Source: JACVRW01 sp036519295 (GTDB lineage: Bacteria > Actinomycetota > Thermoleophilia > Solirubrobacterales > Thermoleophilaceae). From it: a stretch of DNA of 35,267 nucleotides. Shown piece by piece: positions 32,890 through 35,267 of this stretch. The notes beneath the pieces were generated by a model. The model had not been told where the DNA came from and ran no database searches. It worked only from the letters and a program-made list of their open reading frames with translations. Position numbers and translations under genes: made by a program. The stretch spans positions 1 through 35,267 of the forward strand of contig DATDLN010000209.1 of assembly GCA_036519295.1 (NCBI GenBank), written 5' to 3'. Position 1 is the stretch's first letter, and each line of letters opens with the position of its first letter.

Positions 32890-35237
32890 GCGGCCTGCTC
32901 GCCCGCCCTGCCCAGGTGCCGTCCGGACCGGGGTCGGCGAGCGTCCGGGCCCAGGCGGCGAGCCCCGTCCAGGATCCGTTCCCGATGCTGCTGGCCGCGT
33001 TCGGCGGGCTGGCGGCGTTCGGCGCCGCACACTGGTCGTTGCTGGCCGTCGACGCTTCCGGCGGCCGCACGCTGCTGGTCGTGCTCGTCGCGGTCGGCGG
33101 CGCGGCCGCGCTCGGGCTGCTCGACCGCACCTCGCTTCCGCGTCCCGCCGTCCATGCTCTCGCGGCGGTCGTCGCGCTCGCCACTCTCGGGCTCGGGCTG
33201 ATGGCGGCCGGTCTCCCCGCCCGGCTGCTCGCGCCGACCGGCTGGAGCGAGCTCTTCGACGGCCTCGACCGCGGCCTCGCCGGGGTGGAGAGCGTCGAAT
33301 GGCCCTACGACGGGCCCGACGAGTGGATCCGGCTCACGATCCTGCTCGGCGCCCCGTTCATGCTCGCGATCGCCGCGGCGGTCGCCTTCTGGCCTTCCCG
33401 CCGGGCCGCCCCGATCCTGCGGGTGGCGGGGCTGGCCGTGCTGCTGCTGTTCTACGGGACGGCCGTGACCGAGCACGATCCGGGCCGGCCGCTGCTTCGC
33501 GGGTTTGGGCTGCTCCTGCTGGTGGCCGCCTGGCTCTGGCTTCCGCGGATGCCCCGGCGCGAAGCGGCGCTGGGCGCCGCGGTCGTCGCCGGCGTCGGCG
33601 TCCTCGCGCTCCCGCTCGCCGCCGCCCTGGACGGCAGCCGTCCCTGGTGGGACTACCGCGCCTGGAACCTCTTCGGCGGCGGCAGGGCCGTCACGTTCGA
33701 CTGGAATCACCAGTACGGCCCGCTCGACTGGCCGCGCGAGGGCACCACGCTGCTGAACGTCAAGTCCGACCGCCCCCACTACTGGAAGGCGCAGGTGCTG
33801 GACGGCTTCGACGGCTTCCGCTGGATGCGCACCGGGGCGAGCAACAACACCGATCGGAACGACGAGCTGCCAAGAGAGCCCGCTGACCGCAGCTGGAACC
33901 TCTTCGAGCGAAACCCGAAGTGGTTCGACAGGATCCGCTTCACGGTTCGCTCGCTTTCCAGCAGCCTGATCGTCACGGCGGGGAACACATACCGCGAGGA
34001 CGGGGTGGACGCCATTCTGTTCTCGGACGGCAGCGGCGTGCTGCAGGGCGACCCGCTCGAGAAGGGCGACAGCTACGAGATCCGGACCTACGCGCCCGAT
34101 CCGACCCAGGCTCAGATGCGGGCGGCCGTCCAGGGATACCCGGACGACCTCGTCAGGTACACCGCGCTGGAGCTTCCCGCGCCGGGGACGAGCGCAATCA
34201 AGGGCGTGGGGCGGCTGGGCGACGCGGCCCGGGACGATTCCGAAGGCACGCGCGTGTTCGCCGGCTTGCGCGGGGACCCGAGGTCCGGCGACCGGAACGC
34301 GGACGACCTTCTTCGCAACTCGCGATACGCCCGGACGTATGACCTGGCCCGGAGGATCACGGATGGCGAGCCGAACGGCTACGACGCCGTCAAGGCCGTC
34401 GAGGGCTACCTCCAGCGCAACTACGTCTACAGCGAGCGCGTGCCCAGCGCCGACCTTCCGCTCGAGGACTTCCTGTTCCGCGAGGAGGCCGGCTACTGCC
34501 AGCAGTTCTCCGGGGCGATGGCGCTGATGCTGCGCATGGTGGGCATCCCCGCTCGGGTGGTGGCGGGCTTCTCACCCGGCTCCTACAACCGCGACACCGG
34601 CGAGTACCGCGTGCGCGACCTCGACGCGCACTCGTGGGTCGAGGTGTACTTCACGGGCATCGGCTGGGTGCCGTTCGATCCCACGCCCACGGCCGCTCCG
34701 GCCGAATCGCAGTCGAGCGGGCTCGCCGCCACCAGCGCCGCACGCGCCGACGCCGGCGAGGTGCGTCAGGGAGGGGCCGCCGCGGCCCCTGAGCGCAGCA
34801 CGGACACCGGCCGAGGGCGCGGAGAGGGCGGCGGCGACGGCTGGGTGATCCCGGTGTTCGCGGCGCTGTTGCTCGTGCTCGGAGGCGGCGTGGGCGGGTT
34901 CGTGGCGCTGCGCATGCGGAGGCTCCGCGGGCTCACCCCCGTCGAGCTCGCCGAGGCCCAGCTGCGAGAGCTGCGGCGGGCGCTCGTGAACCTCGGCTGG
35001 GAGCTGCCCGCGGCCACCACGCTCCTCGGGCTGGAGCGGCGGCTCGCGCGGGCAGCGGGCCCGGCGTCGGCCGCGTACGCGGGCGCGCTGCGCGCCCATC
35101 GTTACGACCCGCGCGCACCAGCCGCGCCCGGCGCACCCGAGCGCCGCGCCCTGCGGCGCGAGCTGTCCGCCCGCGGCGGCCTGCGCGCACGGCTCCGGGG
35201 CCTGCTGGCGATCCCGCCGGGGGGCCCGCGTCCGTAG
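32886..35237 (+). CDS. TgpA-like transmembrane transglutaminase (DUF3488 plus transglutaminase domain)
   Basis: Encodes 783 residues. About six or seven N-terminal membrane helices (about 35-265) make up the DUF3488 part. A large extracytoplasmic region follows, then the transglutaminase core with catalytic Cys538 (EEAGYCQQFSGAMALMLR), His582 (DLDAHSWVEVYF) and Asp598 (WVPFDPTPT). After a Ser/Ala/Gly-rich linker, one more membrane helix (about 655-675) leads to a cytoplasmic DUF4129-like tail with LRELRRALVNLGWELP and LLGLERRLAR. It is predicted to be a protein-crosslinking or peptidase-like enzyme working with MoxR and DUF58. The ATG overlaps the DUF58 stop. The last 30 bases of the window after it hold nothing recognisable. 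Confidence 0.93.
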   Translation: MSGLLARPAQVPSGPGSASVRAQAASPVQDPFPMLLAAFGGLAAFGAAHWSLLAVDASGGRTLLVVLVAVGGAAALGLLDRTSLPRPAVHALAAVVALATLGLGLMAAGLPARLLAPTGWSELFDGLDRGLAGVESVEWPYDGPDEWIRLTILLGAPFMLAIAAAVAFWPSRRAAPILRVAGLAVLLLFYGTAVTEHDPGRPLLRGFGLLLLVAAWLWLPRMPRREAALGAAVVAGVGVLALPLAAALDGSRPWWDYRAWNLFGGGRAVTFDWNHQYGPLDWPREGTTLLNVKSDRPHYWKAQVLDGFDGFRWMRTGASNNTDRNDELPREPADRSWNLFERNPKWFDRIRFTVRSLSSSLIVTAGNTYREDGVDAILFSDGSGVLQGDPLEKGDSYEIRTYAPDPTQAQMRAAVQGYPDDLVRYTALELPAPGTSAIKGVGRLGDAARDDSEGTRVFAGLRGDPRSGDRNADDLLRNSRYARTYDLARRITDGEPNGYDAVKAVEGYLQRNYVYSERVPSADLPLEDFLFREEAGYCQQFSGAMALMLRMVGIPARVVAGFSPGSYNRDTGEYRVRDLDAHSWVEVYFTGIGWVPFDPTPTAAPAESQSSGLAATSAARADAGEVRQGGAAAAPERSTDTGRGRGEGGGDGWVIPVFAALLLVLGGGVGGFVALRMRRLRGLTPVELAEAQLRELRRALVNLGWELPAATTLLGLERRLARAAGPASAAYAGALRAHRYDPRAPAAPGAPERRALRRELSARGGLRARLRGLLAIPPGGPRP

Positions 35238-35267
35238 GGCGGTCTTCCTGGCGAGTTCGCGCCGGGT

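Overview
This 35 kb window is very GC-rich, tightly packed and rich in GTG starts. It looks like a chromosomal segment of an actinobacterium. The GC content, the HadA/HadB-type MaoC pair, the HrcA-DnaJ2 pair without CIRCE and the gene style suggest the class Thermoleophilia (Solirubrobacterales/Gaiellales-like), but no marker here proves this. I see no tRNA, rRNA, CRISPR array, phage gene or transposase.

Layout. (1) 1-5.5 kb is accessory and partly decayed. It holds a secreted His/Trp-rich protein, an internally deleted DUF4242 gene, a large LuxR-type ATPase regulator broken by a one-base frameshift, a yccF-type membrane gene, and an arginine deiminase/DDAH-type hydrolase coupled to an internally deleted M20 amidohydrolase. 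(2) 5.5-11 kb carries acylphosphatase, a YdeI/DUF1905 protein, comEA-comEC (DNA uptake), holA (DNA polymerase III delta) and a PAT-type acetyltransferase. (3) 11-15 kb carries a Tat-exported phospholipase C-like enzyme, rpsT, murJ and a frameshifted SnoaL-like gene. (4) At 15.0-15.2 kb there is a 169-bp imperfect palindrome flanked by TA. (5) 15.2-25.5 kb is a version of the conserved bacterial block lepA / hrcA-dnaJ-prmA / yqeY-phoH-ybeY-era. A sigma factor and a MaoC dehydratase pair sit where hemW often is, and a cyclase-family hydrolase sits where rsmE often is. (6) 25.5-30.8 kb carries a GNAT gene, a fused hisIE and trpE-trpG-trpD-trpC, mostly with overlapping stop and start codons. (7) 30.8-35.2 kb is a moxR / DUF58 / transglutaminase operon.

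Two expression features stand out. Nine genes that begin transcription units have a TAnnnT hexamer ending 6-8 nt before the start codon, with little or no Shine-Dalgarno sequence, as expected of leaderless mRNAs. Three downstream genes (prmA, ybeY and the M20 relic) have no ATG/GTG/TTG where the family's N-terminus begins. They appear to start at a CTG overlapping the upstream stop codon (CTGA), in parallel with the ATGA and GTGA overlaps elsewhere in the window.

All four disrupted genes lie on the minus strand, and the plus-strand core genes look intact. I found no complete new defence or mobile system. The best candidates for something undescribed are the TA-flanked palindrome, the CTGA start arrangement, and the regulator/DUF4242/secreted-protein locus at the left end.
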